In this document: positions 23,864-34,600 of the stretch, piece after piece
Numbering within the stretch: the stretch's first letter is position 1
How the letters are laid out: every line of letters starts with the position of its first letter
Assembly: GCA_021810045.1 (NCBI GenBank)
Contig: JAJZJR010000001.1
Coordinates: 248,001 to 312,000, forward strand
Source: Thermoplasmata archaeon
GTDB lineage: Archaea > Thermoplasmatota > Thermoplasmata > Thermoplasmatales > Thermoplasmataceae
Direction: 5' to 3'
Length of the DNA: 64,000 bases
Program-made: the position numbers and the translations under genes
Notes under the pieces: model-generated
Database searches by the model: none
Told to the model about the DNA's origin: nothing
The model's input: only the letters and a program-made list of their open reading frames with translations

Positions 23864-25203
23864 CCATCGTCCTCATCGTCGCTGTCGTCCCTTGAATCCA
23901 GGAAATCTTCGTATGCATCAGCGGTTTCAGCAGTATCAGATGTGAATTCAGTCCACTGTTCCCTCAACTTCTGGTCGGATTGCATGAGCCTTGCAAACTC
24001 AATCGGGTTTGCAGGAAGGTTTTCACCGCGATGATCCTTGGCAAACTGTGTAACGAGACCTTTCTGTATCCTGTTCACGAATCGGTTTGCACCGTTGAAC
24101 TTCCCTCTCTTAAGCTGCTCTCCGATGCTGTTGAGGTTTCTGCCAAGTTCAGTGGCAGACGTTTTTCCTCCGTACAGGTATGTCGCAGCTTCATTTGGCG
24201 TTATGTTGTATGCCAGGGCAGCATAGGCAGCCACATTCCTGGCAACCTTTGAACCTTTGCCGAGCCTTTCCCTCAGGGTATCTGAATAAGTCCCGTTGAC
24301 CTTGAGGTCGTCCGAACCAGAAATGAGAGTTCTTGTGGCCTCCCTTATCCCGAAATCCGGCTCTCCGCCTGAGGGTGTTCCCTGAGATTCTCCCCCTCCT
24401 GGCGCCGCAAGTTCCGGAGAAAAAGGTGGAGCTACGGGATTTGTGACCGGGCTCTCGAAATTAAACGAACCACCGGGTCCCAGACTACCTGGGTTGTTTT
24501 CCTGTAACTTGACACCTGAACCCACAAGCCCCCCAACATGCCTGTTGAACTGCTGCAGGCTGACGAGCACGTTATCGAGAAAGGTCGCGTTTCCAAGTTG
24601 TGCAAGGATTTTAGAAAGTTCGGAAGACTTGAGTGTCCCCACCGGGTACAATACTCCTGGAGAGTCCTTGGATGGCCTTGAGAGGTAATAGAAAGTGCTG
24701 TTGTCAGCAAGGCCCATGTAAAGATTCGGAGCTATGGGAATGATGCCAAGGTTCGCAACGGGAACAGCCGATTTCTGGAAATTTGTTGATCCAATCAGGT
24801 TTGTTCTTCCTGGAGCGTATGCAGCATCTGCCACGCTCACGTTGCTTAGGCCCATCTGCTTTATGAACGCAGCTGCACTCTGCGGGTTGCCTATCAGGAG
24901 CTGGTGAACCGCGTGCATATCAATCCCCTTCAGTAGCAGACTGTGGAGATAGTTCAGGTCTTCCATTGCAAGTTTATAATTTGCTGAATAGAGCTGCTGA
25001 TGCTGCTGAATCTGCCCGGCCGCAGCCAGGATTGCCTGACGGTGCTGTTCCGTGTATCCGGATATGTTCTGGATACTCTCTTCACTCAACTGGAACTGCT
25101 CGTCCCTCTTCCTCTCTTCGCGACTGATCATTCTTCCAAAAATAGGAATTCTCTTCTTTCCCACTTGGGTTTCTTTCGTGATGAACTTGACGTCATTCGC
25201 CAT
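23854..25203 (-). CDS. Operon-leading structural-type protein (449 aa), frameshift donor
   Basis: Begins MANDVKFITKETQVGKKRIP with an IPIFGR motif and then a charged helix; the middle has Gln-rich helices (AAAGQIQQHQQLYSAN), a Gly/Pro/Ser-rich linker near residues 245-280, a helical domain (YAALAYNITPNEAATYLYGG) and a very acidic end (DSRDDSDDEDDGKN). Its first 43 residues recur in the 81-aa protein at 46793-47038. It is expressed from promoter-module copy 1 with GGAGTGAAAGCC as ribosome-binding site, and its last codons form the -1 frameshift site. Abundant structural or assembly protein is the best guess. Confidence 0.65.
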   Translation of the reverse strand: MANDVKFITKETQVGKKRIPIFGRMISREERKRDEQFQLSEESIQNISGYTEQHRQAILAAAGQIQQHQQLYSANYKLAMEDLNYLHSLLLKGIDMHAVHQLLIGNPQSAAAFIKQMGLSNVSVADAAYAPGRTNLIGSTNFQKSAVPVANLGIIPIAPNLYMGLADNSTFYYLSRPSKDSPGVLYPVGTLKSSELSKILAQLGNATFLDNVLVSLQQFNRHVGGLVGSGVKLQENNPGSLGPGGSFNFESPVTNPVAPPFSPELAAPGGGESQGTPSGGEPDFGIREATRTLISGSDDLKVNGTYSDTLRERLGKGSKVARNVAAYAALAYNITPNEAATYLYGGKTSATELGRNLNSIGEQLKRGKFNGANRFVNRIQKGLVTQFAKDHRGENLPANPIEFARLMQSDQKLREQWTEFTSDTAETADAYEDFLDSRDDSDDEDDGKN

Positions 25204-25260
25204 TAGGCTTTCACTCCGGTTAACAATAAGATCGTAAAGTTATAAACATTCTCAAAAAAG
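25204..25260 (-). promoter_or_regulatory. Repeated promoter/leader module, copy 1
   Basis: On the minus strand: TATA box GTTTATAACTTT, then ACGATCTTATTGTTAAC, then the binding site GGAGTGAAAGCC and the ATG of the 449-aa gene. The same arrangement recurs near 36300, 47075 and 52290 with few changes. Confidence 0.75.
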
Positions 25261-25618
25261 GGCAGATTGCCTACTTCCCGAATAGATATTTTTCGAGGTG
25301 AGGCCTTCTTTAACAGATTCATTTATTATTGTAAAACATGAACTTCAGGAGCAACTTTTATTTTCACAAAGAGCCTGTTATTATCGGTATTCTACGTAAA
25401 CTTAATACAGAAATGCACAGAAGGATCAATTGTAGATCAAGTCTTGCCTGAACTAGTAATTTATCGTGAAAGACCTTTCAAATCACACTTTAGGGCGGAG
25501 AGACTATCGTGAAAATCCAATTGGACAGCGACTTAAGAATGAACCAGTTCTTGAATTAGTGCAATAAGTTATGTCCTACACTATAAAAATAGAAAGATGA
25601 AGAAAAGCATCACCTCTT
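25261..25618. other. AT-rich gap between the GmrSD gene and the ATPase operon promoter
   Basis: About 360 nt without a supported gene. Only very short frames occur, and none has the element-type binding site. It probably marks the left junction of the inserted restriction cassette (GmrSD plus AbrB), since its base composition matches that cassette rather than the element core. Confidence 0.4.
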
Positions 25619-27484
25619 CTAAGCAATTTCTGAAAAGACCCTTGGATTGTAGATTTCCCTGAGTATTTCTTCATACAAATCCTGCCTTTGATCAACACTT
25701 GCTTTTTCAAAGTGCGGATATGACTTGAATGGTAATTTCACATTCGTGATGTATCTAAGAAACGCAGGGTTGTTCTCATAGCATTTAGAATTAAGGGATT
25801 TGGCAAGCAAGTTCTGGCCAAAATAATGCTCAACTTTTTGTTCGTATGGCATCGCCCCATAACTTCTATTGAAGCTAAATGGCAATAGCAAGAGACCGCC
25901 AAGACTATTCCGGTAATCCATGAACTCTTCTTCGTCCTCAAACTCACTCTGGTGGTTTTCATAGTAATTTGCTGGCATAATGTGTTCTATGTCAAATTTA
26001 CCCCTAAGATAATCCACGAACTGATAACTAAGTCCGGACGCTTTCTCGAGATGTGCGGTCATCTTCGCCAAGAGGAAGCGTATAAAATTCTTGTTTTGCC
26101 CGTGAAGAACCAACTCATTTACTTTGTCCAAGTTGTACTCCATCTTTGAAACTCTATCTTTGAATATCTCCGCTAATTCCTTAACATTCTTATTTCTAAT
26201 TTCTTTAGTAAGCGAATACATAGTATATCTTATCGAACTTTGGTAGTACCCCTTGTAGTTTACCGCCCTAAACACAACGAAAAATTCTAGATATGCTGAT
26301 GCAAGTCTTAGTTTCTTGTCGATAGTGTCAACGTCATCGTCTATTGTGATAGGTGCCATAAGAAATGGATAGAAAATTGAAAATGCCAGACCTCTTTCGT
26401 TTATGTTATAAATACTCTCAAATTCGGGGTAGAAATTGTCTTGATAGTGAATTATCTTACGGTATATATCAAGATAAAAGGGAACATCTCGTTTGATGAA
26501 ATTTGCGAAATCCTGGGACTTATTTAAACCAATGACATCTTTCTCGTTTTCTCGGAACCACTGATGGAAACGGGTACCAATTTTTTCAAAATCTTCATTT
26601 TCAGCGCCTTCCCTACCTTGCCTGATTGTTACTGCATATTTAGCTCGTAGAAATGCCCTAAAAAATTCGTTGAACTCTTCGTTGAGATATCTGGAATCGA
26701 CAATTTCACTAAGTTTTGATTTCTGTTCCCTCCAGATTTCGTTCAGGTCACTTCTTTCTGCGCGTGGAGACTTCGCCAGTACGTATCCTTTCAGCATATC
26801 TGAAGGTGATAATTGTAATCCTCTGTCATTCATAGCCTCAAAAATGGTATAGGCATCCTCCTCAGAAAAGGTGAAAATTTCTACAAAGGATACTTTCTCT
26901 GTCAACCAGTCTATAAAATATGGCAATGCAATTCCATCTATTTCGGTGGGGAAAAAATCTTGAATCTCTCCGTAACGCTCCAAAATGCTGCTAACTGATT
27001 CATCGACAGGATCGTTACCACTTGGTAATCTATATTCTCCTGATTCCAAGAGACTTTTCATGCAATCCTTTCTATCCTCTATGTTTAGGTTGAAGGATTT
27101 TTCACCATACTTCTCTGAAAATATAAGTTGGTCAATTGGAACCGGATTCGGGGAATCCTCTTGAAGATGGTGTAAGTATATTAACAAAAGAGTCAGGGAG
27201 GTTAATCTCTGTTGACCATCCACTATTGACATCTGCCCATCTTTTGAATTGATAATTATTGGGCCAAGAAAATACCCTCCATAGTCTTTTACTTCGCTCC
27301 TAGTATGCGTTGGTTTATAACTCTCAAGGAATTTTTCTGTCAAATCCCCTATAAATTGTTGCATGTGCTTTGTCTCCCATAGGTATTCCCTTTGGTAGTA
27401 GTCCAATGTGTACTTATTCTTAGCGAGTACTTCCCAGACCGACCTCGGTTTTGCATCGACGATTCTAAATGTATCTCTTTCCAT
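25619..27484 (-). CDS. GmrSD-type (DUF262/DUF1524) modification-dependent restriction protein
   Basis: 621 aa in one chain. The N-terminal DUF262 (ParB/sulfiredoxin-like) domain carries the diagnostic DGQQRLTSLTLLL near residue 90, preceded by YQREYLWE. The C-terminal DUF1524 HNH nuclease shows FDIEHIMPANYY and the later NSLGGLLLLPFSFNRSYG. Such proteins cut DNA with modified bases (glucosylated cytosines in the type member) in an NTP-dependent manner. It is AT-rich compared with the flanking element genes and sits between two structural operons, so it is probably inserted cargo. An AbrB-type gene lies 81 nt upstream. Confidence 0.85.
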   Translation of the reverse strand: MERDTFRIVDAKPRSVWEVLAKNKYTLDYYQREYLWETKHMQQFIGDLTEKFLESYKPTHTRSEVKDYGGYFLGPIIINSKDGQMSIVDGQQRLTSLTLLLIYLHHLQEDSPNPVPIDQLIFSEKYGEKSFNLNIEDRKDCMKSLLESGEYRLPSGNDPVDESVSSILERYGEIQDFFPTEIDGIALPYFIDWLTEKVSFVEIFTFSEEDAYTIFEAMNDRGLQLSPSDMLKGYVLAKSPRAERSDLNEIWREQKSKLSEIVDSRYLNEEFNEFFRAFLRAKYAVTIRQGREGAENEDFEKIGTRFHQWFRENEKDVIGLNKSQDFANFIKRDVPFYLDIYRKIIHYQDNFYPEFESIYNINERGLAFSIFYPFLMAPITIDDDVDTIDKKLRLASAYLEFFVVFRAVNYKGYYQSSIRYTMYSLTKEIRNKNVKELAEIFKDRVSKMEYNLDKVNELVLHGQNKNFIRFLLAKMTAHLEKASGLSYQFVDYLRGKFDIEHIMPANYYENHQSEFEDEEEFMDYRNSLGGLLLLPFSFNRSYGAMPYEQKVEHYFGQNLLAKSLNSKCYENNPAFLRYITNVKLPFKSYPHFEKASVDQRQDLYEEILREIYNPRVFSEIA

Positions 27485-27565
27485 CTGAAGAATAACTACC
27501 GAAAGGTTATATAATTACCCGATTAATTTTGATATCTGAGAAATTACAAAATCCCCGCATATTTA

Positions 27566-27724
27566 CTATTCCATCAATTGGATGTAAACTCTTTCCCCGT
27601 CCCTGTAGTAACCAATTATCTTCTCCTCCTTGGCTCCGATCAATTCCGCGACCTTTTTTGGTAAGGTTAACCTCATTGAAGCTCCCCGCTTGGATATGTG
27701 TGCTACATCAATCAATTCTGGCAT
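27566..27724 (-). CDS. AbrB-family protein beside the GmrSD gene (52 aa)
   Basis: Swapped-hairpin pattern: ISKRGASMRLTLPKKVAELI then IIGYYRDGERVYIQLME. Same length and core as the 52-aa gene at 9099-9257 next to another restriction nuclease. Same strand as and upstream of GmrSD; a likely repressor of the cassette. Confidence 0.75.
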   Translation of the reverse strand: MPELIDVAHISKRGASMRLTLPKKVAELIGAKEEKIIGYYRDGERVYIQLME

Positions 27725-27767
27725 ACAATGGGATTATTGAAAGATATTAAGAAATTACAATAAGTGC

Positions 27768-28421
27768 TCAGTCTCTTTCTTCTCTTTGAATATACCTGTT
27801 GATTGCTCCTCTTTTCAGGTGCTCAAAATCCTTGCTGTCTCTCTGGTTGTCATAGGGTATCGAGACACCCTGGAAGTCCTTCAAGCCATTGACTGCGTTC
27901 CATGACTCGTTGAGCCTTTCAAGGATAAGGGCTTCTGACCTTATCAGGTCTAACCCTTCCGGTGTTGCCGCCTCCGGCAGCTTCTCGAAGTATCCCTTCA
28001 GTAGCTCATTTTCCTTGATTAGGGCAGAGACCCGTGTCTCAAGGTACTTGGTGCTGAACCCTTCAGAAACCCCTTTATTGTTGAGATTCCTGATTCTCTG
28101 TTTCAGTTGAACCAGGCTGTCGAACACGACATCGACCATGTCCATCAGCTGCTCAAATGCTTCATGGTCACCGAAGTCCTGTTCAAGGTCCCTCAAAGTT
28201 TCCTTGACATGCAGGATATAATCTACTTCGAATCCAGTGTAAGAGGAAAGTTTGCTGATGCCATTCTGCAAGGCTTCTATTTCTGTGTCTGGAAATGGGT
28301 ACTCGAGTACGGATGTTTCATTCTCCTCTTCAAGATCAGTAATGCGGTTGGATCTGCTGTCCTGGACCATTATGTGCTTCGCATCTGTGCCCCTTCCTTG
28401 CGTTATCCACTTCCCTGGCAT
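27768..28421 (-). CDS. Helical hypothetical protein (217 aa) after the giant surface protein
   Basis: Charged helical protein with leucine-rich segments (MDVVFDSLVQLKQRIRNLNN, NELLKGYFEKLPEAATPEG). ATG 28421 is favoured because AAGGTGAAAACC precedes it; a GTG nine nt upstream is also possible. It is the last gene of the operon headed by the 2511-aa protein and may be a cytoplasmic partner of that membrane protein. Confidence 0.6.
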   Translation of the reverse strand: MPGKWITQGRGTDAKHIMVQDSRSNRITDLEEENETSVLEYPFPDTEIEALQNGISKLSSYTGFEVDYILHVKETLRDLEQDFGDHEAFEQLMDMVDVVFDSLVQLKQRIRNLNNKGVSEGFSTKYLETRVSALIKENELLKGYFEKLPEAATPEGLDLIRSEALILERLNESWNAVNGLKDFQGVSIPYDNQRDSKDFEHLKRGAINRYIQREERD

Positions 28422-28426
28422 GGTTT

Positions 28427-28642
28427 TCACCTTTCCTTGCTTTTAGCTTTCTTCTTGGCCTTCTTTTCCTTTTTCCTGTGAACCTTGTATTCTTTCCAGG
28501 TCATTCCCATGGCAAACCTCCTCATGTCGTGCCACCAGTGGTGCACTAAAGGTATCACTGCAGACAGTGAAGCCAGTATGTAGAGGAAAGCCGCCCCCAG
28601 ATTGAACACGGATGACCCCAATATGAACGTCGAGAAACTCAC
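28427..28642 (-). CDS. Small membrane protein with highly basic tail (71 aa)
   Basis: Two hydrophobic segments (FILGSSVFNLGAAFLYILAS and LSAVIPLVHHWW) and a Lys-rich cytoplasmic tail (HRKKEKKAKKKAKSKER). The start overlaps the stop of the 2511-aa gene (ATGA), so translation is coupled. Likely accessory of the giant surface protein. Confidence 0.7.
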   Translation of the reverse strand: MSFSTFILGSSVFNLGAAFLYILASLSAVIPLVHHWWHDMRRFAMGMTWKEYKVHRKKEKKAKKKAKSKER

Positions 28643-31600
28643 GGGAGTCCACCCCCTCCGAATCCTCCCGGACCGCCTCGATTTCCAAGCCCAAGGTCAC
28701 TCTTCATCTCACTCTCTTCTTTCAATTTCCTCATTCTCCTGAATTTTGGTGTCTTGATTCCCCTAACTTCTACGTTTCCTCCAAGGTTGACGTATTCTGT
28801 ATTCCTGCTCTTGTGCCAGAGTGCAATCATTATAAGGAGCCCAACAGCAACAATCACTACAAATACGAAAATCAGGAAATTCGTGAAGCCTCCAAAGTAT
28901 GTGTAGATTGTTGCCTGATGGACACCATACTGTGAGGAAACGGTGAAATTGACAGGGATCGAATTGCTCTGTCCGTTGGATGCATAAGCAATGAGGTTGA
29001 TGGCATAGGTTCCAACGTCATACTGTCCCTGATTCAGGGTCAAGTTGTACCAGGCTCCGTTGGTGTTATTGGTGTGTGTGAGGTTGAAGTACTGGTTTTC
29101 AAGGTACGCGTTGACTTCCACTATATGGTAGGGACTGACCACGTGAACCTCGTAGGTTGTTATGGGCCCACTGTGAACCTGGGTTACCTCGACAACGATT
29201 GAAGATGAAGTACCGGCATTCTCCACCTGCAGAGTTTCCGTTAGTGTCTTTGAATTTCCTAGTGAACTTGTGGCCGTAACCGAAACTGTGTAGTTGCCAG
29301 GATTGTTGAACAGAAGAACCTGATCAGCCCCATAGAATATCTGGCCTCCAATGCTCCATTGGTACGTGTATTGGGCTGCATCTGTGCTTGATGCCACTGC
29401 AGAAACGTTCACGATCCTCCCAGTTTCCAGAATGTTTGGGACATTCCATTTCAGCGTGATTGGGTTGGGTACCATGTCTACAGTTAGATCTTCAGTTATA
29501 GTATGAGTTCCATAATTGAAAGTGCCCTTCACTGTGTTAGTTGGGTTGTATGTTGGGAAAGTATAGTTCACTGAGAGCCCATCCATAGTCTGACCGTTGG
29601 GGAATAGCCAGCTCATGCCGTAGGTTGAGCCTGCATCCCAATTTGGTTTGGCTTTGAAGTTTACGGAAGTGACTGTGGTTACGTTAGCTGTTGGGCTGTA
29701 TTCAAGTTGCACCGGTTGCGGCAGGGAAGTAATGGAGATGTTTGCAGAACCTGTTGCTCCTGACTGGCTGGTAGCGGTAAGCTCCACAGAATAGTTTCCT
29801 ACCTGAAAGGTCTGAGTTGGATATGGCAGGATAGAGCTGTTCCCGTTGCCGAATGTCCAGTTGTAAGAATAGCTGCTTCCTCCTATCACTGAGGAATAGA
29901 ACTGCACAGCAAGTGGTCCAAAGCCGCTTGATTCGTTTGCTGCCACTTCCACATAAAGTTGCACTTCGACTGTGTAGTTATAGACCTTTTCAAACCCGCT
30001 GGAATCAGATACTTCGATGCTGAAACTCTGTTTCCCAGCTGTTGAAAATATGTATGAAGCATTTGCCCCGGAAATCTGTTCATTCGGGAAGAACCACTGG
30101 TACTTATATGGTGCAAGTCCCCCAGAAACCGTGGCTTTTACGTTGAAAGGCTGAGACACTTCGGCGGTATTAAGGAAAGTTACACTCACCTTGGGGGCAG
30201 TGAAAACCTCCACCACCAGTGAAGTCGCTGAGTCTTTCCCAAAGGCGTCCACCACGGTGAGTTGGATGGTATAATTGCCAGTATTCGAGAAAGTATAAGC
30301 CTCAGAAGATGAGTTGTAGGAATGACCGTTTATGATCCATTCATAGGTGTAGGGCCCAGTGCCGCCATTTATTGAGGCCTTGAAGGTTGTTGCAACACCG
30401 ACGTCCGTTTTGTTCGATGCCGATACAATTTCAACTGTCGGGTTTCCCCTGACGGTTATGGTGAATGTCTGTGTCTGGGATTCACCCAGGCTGTCTGTAA
30501 CCGTCACCGTGACATTGTACTTACCTGGAGTCGTGAACGAATGCTGGAAACTCTGAGAACTGCTGACAACCTGCCCTTCAATGTTCCATGAATAAGTGTA
30601 TGGCCCTGTTCCTCCAGATACGGATGCAGATATAGGATCTGACACGTTAGTATCGACTGTTGGATAAGCGGGCGTTGGGGATACACTAAGGGGTTCTGCA
30701 ACAGTGATTGTCACAGTGTAGCTTGCATCTTTCCCATAAAGGTCTGACATCTTCAAGGTCACGGAGTATATTCCTGGGCTTGATTCACTGAAATTAAGGG
30801 TTGAAGCCGATGAGACTGCTGTATCTCCAATGTACCACGTAAATTGGTAAGGGGAAGTTCCGCCAGTCACATCCGAAGAGAGAATATCCGTGAAGCTCGG
30901 ATCGATTGTTGTGTACGCAGGGTCTATGAAATCGGACAATGATGGGTTCACTGTGATAACCCGATATGTTGTTGAACTCAATCCAAATGAATCCACAACT
31001 GTAAAGGAAACGTTGTACTGGCCTGATGCTAGGAAAGAATACTGGAAGTATGAGCCATATGAGATCGTTGTACCATTAATGGCCCAGGTGTAGTTGTAGG
31101 GTGCAACACCCCCGCTCACTGAGCCATAGAATGAGACTGTTGAATTCAGGTCAGCCGTGATCTCTGATGCGATCATCTTAGCCTGGGGAGGTGCAAGGAC
31201 ATCTACAGAGTAAGTTCCTTTCCCATAAATTCCGTCGCTGTCCCTCGCCTGGACCGTTACCAGGGCACTGCCTATGTCTGAACTTGGGAAAGGATAAGTT
31301 ATGCTCTGTCCATACCCGATAACAGTGGGGCCAACATACCAGGTATAGTTAAATGGACCTACTCCGCCTGTGGTTGAAGCCGACAGTGTGTCTGGAACTC
31401 CGGAATCTATGCTGCCATTGCTCGTGGAAATTGACACGATGAGATTCGACTCTACAGTAATGTTCTCGTATGCACTGGCAGTGTTTCCTGCGGCGTCCTT
31501 GACGGTCAGCACGACCTCAAATATACCCGGACTGCTGAAAGTGTAATCCAGTGTGGGTGAAGTCCCAACAACATTGCTATCCACAGACCACCTGTAGGAC

Positions 31601-34600
31601 AATGGAGAAGCACCTCCTGACTCTGATGAAGCGAGCTGGTCTGAAATTCCTGTATCAAGGGTAACGTATGACGGGATGATGGTCACTGTTGGAAGCGGAT
31701 TGACCGTGATGATCAGGTAGGTCGAATTGGTGCTGCCTCCGGAATCGGTGACATAAACTGACAGGTTATAAGTTCCGGTGTCTGGGACCGTTAATTCAAG
31801 GAAAAGGCCACTATCTACCAGCCCGGTGGTAATTTTCTGTCCTGAAAGATACCAGGTGGTGTTCACCACCTTGTCGCCGGGGGAAAGAGTAGCATTCGCC
31901 TCATAGACCGTTTGTGTGTTTACGTCTGTGCTTGACGGTCCGTAGATATTCACTCCAACTCTTGGTTCCACATTAATTGTCAGGGATGAGGAATTTGTTT
32001 CACCATACTTGTCGACTATCTGGACCTCCACCGTATAAGTTCCTGTAGAGCTGAAAGCATATCCAAAGGATGAGGAGTAATTTACAGCCTTTCCACCCAC
32101 GTACCAGGTATAATTGTACCCTGGAACTCCGCCATTCACGCTTGCAGACAGGCTGTCATTGACATTAACGTCAACTGTGTTTCCGTATTCTGAATTTATC
32201 CTCACTGAAGGGCTTGGGTTAACTGTTTCAGTATATGAGGCACTTGCTGTCTGTGAGACGTTATCAACAATCATGAGTCCAATCTGGTAGGTTCCAGATG
32301 ATTGGAAGGTGTAGTTCACATCCTTTCCATAGAGCGTGTGGCCGTCCATAGTCCACGTATAGTTGAAGGGTCCAACGCCATTCGATGCCAGTGCCTCAAA
32401 CTCGCTCCTCAGGTTTGCATCAGTCGGGCTATTGACGGCATATATGCTAACCGTTGGATCTGCGGCAATCGTTTCATTAAAAGAAGCTTTGGCTGAGTTT
32501 CCATTTGCGTCAGTGGCCGTTACATTGACCACATATGTTCCCTGGGAGCCAAACGAAGTTGTAAGGGTATTTAACGTCGTGGCCTGGTTTGCACCATTAA
32601 TTGTCCAGGCATAACTGTCGGTTCCTGTACCCCCGCTTACTCCAGCAGTGAACGTGATTTGGTTGCCCACGTCCGTCGGGTCCTGCGAACTTGTTATTGA
32701 AACTGTTGGGTCTGCATTTACTATCTCACTCAAACTGGAATTGGCTTGATTGCCAGTTCCATCTGTGACCTGAACCGACACATTAAAAGTGCCCGTGGAA
32801 GAGAATGTGTGTTGGAATGAGGAGGAAGTTGCTCCTGAAACTAAGGTTCCTCCAATGTACCACTGGTAGCTGTAAGAACCGCTTCCTCCTGAAGGATTTG
32901 CTGTGAATGTTACAGAATTCCCCACATCTGTGGGATTCTGTGAACTTGTTATCGTTACAGACGGATCAGCATTCACAGTTTCGGTGAACGACTGAGTTTG
33001 GGTATTGCCAAGAGAGTCAGTAATGGTCAGGAAAACAAGCTGTGAACCGGAGGATCCGAATGAAGTGGAATAGGTGGAATTATACCCGGCCTTCACGCCA
33101 TTTAGTTCCCAGGTATAATTGAAGGGGGCAGTTCCTCCTGATTCTGAAGATGAGAATGTCACAGTGTTCCCAACATCTGTGGGATTTTGGCTTGAGTTGA
33201 GCGTAATCGAAGGGTCACTGTTGACCGTCTCATTGAAATATGCTGTTGCGGTGATAGAATCTGAGTCCGTGGCAACTACCTTTATCTCGTAAGTTCCTGC
33301 AGACTGGAAGGAAGTTGAATCGGTAGTGCTGGTTGTTTCAGAACCTCCATTGATTGTCCAGACATAGGAAACGCTTCCAGTTCCATACTGGTAATTAGGG
33401 CTGAATGTAACGGAGTTTCCCACATCTGTCGGGTCTTGAGAGCTATTAATCGATACCATGGGATCTGGATTTATAGTCACTGTTACGGAGGCGCTCGCTG
33501 TTTTTCCCACACCATCGGTCAGAGTCATGGTGAGTGTCTTAGAGCCTGCTGAATTGAAGGCATGATAAAAGTCCTGGGAAGTCGAGAGCTGATTTCCATT
33601 GTACGTCCAGGAGAAACTGTAGGGAGAAGTTCCATAGGATGGGCTAGATGTGAAATATATCTGGTAGCCTACATCTGCTGTTGTTGTGCTGGCGGAAACT
33701 GTCACCTGAGGGTCCGGGTTAACAGTGACTTGGGTCGTGGCTGGCTGGGAAGACGCCCCAAGATTATCGGTAACCGTAAGTGAGAAGGTGTATGTTTCCG
33801 GAGATGTTGAACTGCTTGATGCAATTGTATAGGTCGGATTTTGAACCGTAGTGGATGAGAATGAACCACCGTTGGCGGCAGGATCTGATGCTGACCAGGC
33901 GTAAGAGTATGTTATTGTTGAAGGCTCTACAGATCCAACTGAAACACCAAGTTGAGCACTGACGAGACTTGATGTTGAGACCTGAACATCGAATACGTAT
34001 CCAAAGAACTGATTCCCTGAATTCCCATATACCGAGGTATCACCAATCTGAAGATTTCCAGTGGTGGCCGTGATAGACGAGTCGGTATAGACCGAAGCTC
34101 CATTTACATAAACAGTGAAACTTGACGAGGTGGAGTAAACTACCACGTGATATAATTCTCCATTTGGCATCGCGTAACCGGTATTCTTCCAACTACCAGC
34201 TGCATTAACATATAAATTTCCGCCCTGAAGAGCAGTTTCCATGTATGACTTGTCCGCTGCAGAAGTGGCTATCATACGCGAATATTGCGAACTGTCAGAA
34301 CCACTTGTTGTGGGATAAAAATACCCCGAATAATACGTGCTGCTTCCGGACACTGTGACAGAAGGGTAATTTACATATTCCCTATCTGAACTTGAACCAT
34401 TAAGATCAAGAAGAGCCGCACCGGTGTTGGAATAAGTTCCGTTGACAAGATTGCCCGAAAGACCATTGTAATTGTACCCTATTGTTGAACTAGGGTTTGA
34501 AGGAAGATTTGTTCCTGCTTGTTCATTACCTGTTGTGGATAGGAAATCTGTAGATGTTGAAGCAAATCCAGCGTAAACAGTTGCACTTCCTCCGGAAGAT

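Noticed and set aside
30359-32614. Several plus-strand frames of 64-83 codons inside the PKD gene
   Set aside because: Antisense to the repetitive PKD gene; they recur with the repeats and carry no start signals.
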